The translations under genes were made by a program, and so were the position numbers. The notes below the pieces were generated by a model. It was given only the letters and a program-made list of their open reading frames with translations, did no database searches and was not told the DNA's origin. A stretch of 6,703 bases of DNA. Source: an uncultured Rhodospirillales bacterium (GTDB lineage Bacteria > Pseudomonadota > Alphaproteobacteria > Acetobacterales > Acetobacteraceae). The stretch is taken from the NCBI GenBank assembly GCA_903932545.1, contig CAIZGT010000777.1, positions 1 to 6,703 of the forward strand, read 5' to 3'. Positions 6,249 to 6,703 of this stretch are shown here, one piece after another. Position 1 is the first letter of the stretch; each line of letters starts with the position of its first letter.

Positions 6249-6703
6249 ATGCATCCCTATCTCTCCGTTGAAGGCATTGCCCGCCGCTATGGCAGCCGCA
6301 CCGTGTTTCGCGATCTGTGGTTTGGCGTGGAGCGCGGCGAGTTTGTAGTGCTGATCGGCCATTCTGGCTGCGGCAAAACCACCATTCTGAACATCTTGGC
6401 CGGTTTGGAAGCACCAGACGATGGCGCATTGGTGATGGATGGCCACGAAATCAGTGGCCCGTCGCTAGACCGTGCGGTGATCTTTCAATCGCACGCGCTG
6501 TACCCGTGGTTGTCGGCGCGCGACAATGTGGGCTTTGCGCTGCGCTCCAAGCATCCGAAATGGAGCAAGGCCGAGATTAACGACCGCGCGCAGGCCGCTC
6601 TTGAACTGGTCGGGCTAAAAGACGCCGCCATGCAGAAGCCGTCGGAACTGTCTGGCGGCATGAAGCAGCGCGTTGGTATTGCCCGCGCGTTGTCGCTGGA
6701 GCC
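6249..6703 (+). CDS. NrtD-type ABC transporter ATPase, cut by window end
   Basis: Energy-coupling subunit of the importer; the visible part is 151 codons and continues past the right edge. It shows Walker A GHSGCGKTT (residues 37-45), the Q-loop FQSHALYPWL (79-88), which is typical of nitrate/taurine-type importers, and the ABC signature LSGGMKQR (134-141). The Walker B aspartates lie beyond the edge. The start at 6249 follows GAGGGAG (6234-6240) by eight bases. An in-frame GTG at 6240 would fall on the Shine-Dalgarno site and is disfavoured. The permease stop is five bases upstream. Confidence 0.93.
   Translation, partial: MHPYLSVEGIARRYGSRTVFRDLWFGVERGEFVVLIGHSGCGKTTILNILAGLEAPDDGALVMDGHEISGPSLDRAVIFQSHALYPWLSARDNVGFALRSKHPKWSKAEINDRAQAALELVGLKDAAMQKPSELSGGMKQRVGIARALSLE

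Noticed and set aside
1..6703. CRISPR array, tRNA, rRNA, insertion sequence or attachment site
   Set aside because: No regularly spaced repeats, cloverleaf, transposase motif or terminal inverted repeats were seen on either strand.

Overview
The window is coding-dense, moderately GC-rich bacterial DNA with strong Shine-Dalgarno sites and tightly coupled genes. The NrtA/NrtB-type transporter with a twin-arginine-exported binding protein suggests a proteobacterium, perhaps an alphaproteobacterium. That placement is an inference from style, because no taxonomic marker gene is present.

Layout: bases 1-59 are AT-rich with no supported gene. A TetR-family repressor gene lies on the minus strand (60-740). 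A roughly 340-bp divergent regulatory region follows (741-1080). It holds a readable sigma-70-type promoter (940-969) and, just downstream of the -10, a near-palindrome (977-992) resembling the TetR/NemR-type box TAGACC-N4-GGTCTA. From 1081 to the right edge, seven genes run on the plus strand: an OsmC-family protein, an acyl-CoA-dehydrogenase-fold flavoprotein, a [2Fe-2S] ferredoxin, a two-domain rhodanese (sulfurtransferase), and an ABC importer of the nitrate/bicarbonate/cyanate class (binding protein, permease, and an ATPase cut by the window end). The first three genes are joined by TGATG stop/start overlaps. A strong 13-bp hairpin without a U-tract separates the four enzyme genes from the three transporter genes.

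Reading as a system (inference): a TetR repressor controls one probable operon that imports a small anion or similar solute and acts on it with a flavin/ferredoxin redox pair and two sulfur-handling proteins (OsmC-type and rhodanese). Several parts depart from their family templates. The flavoprotein lacks the usual C-terminal EGT catalytic segment of acyl-CoA dehydrogenases. The OsmC protein has Ser where the second redox Cys is expected. The binding protein has a Cys-rich N-terminal extension before its Tat motif and a Cys pair in its ligand-binding domain. Together they suggest a sulfur- or cyanide-related substrate rather than plain nitrate assimilation. No nitrate or nitrite reductase is in view, and the actual substrate cannot be read from sequence alone.
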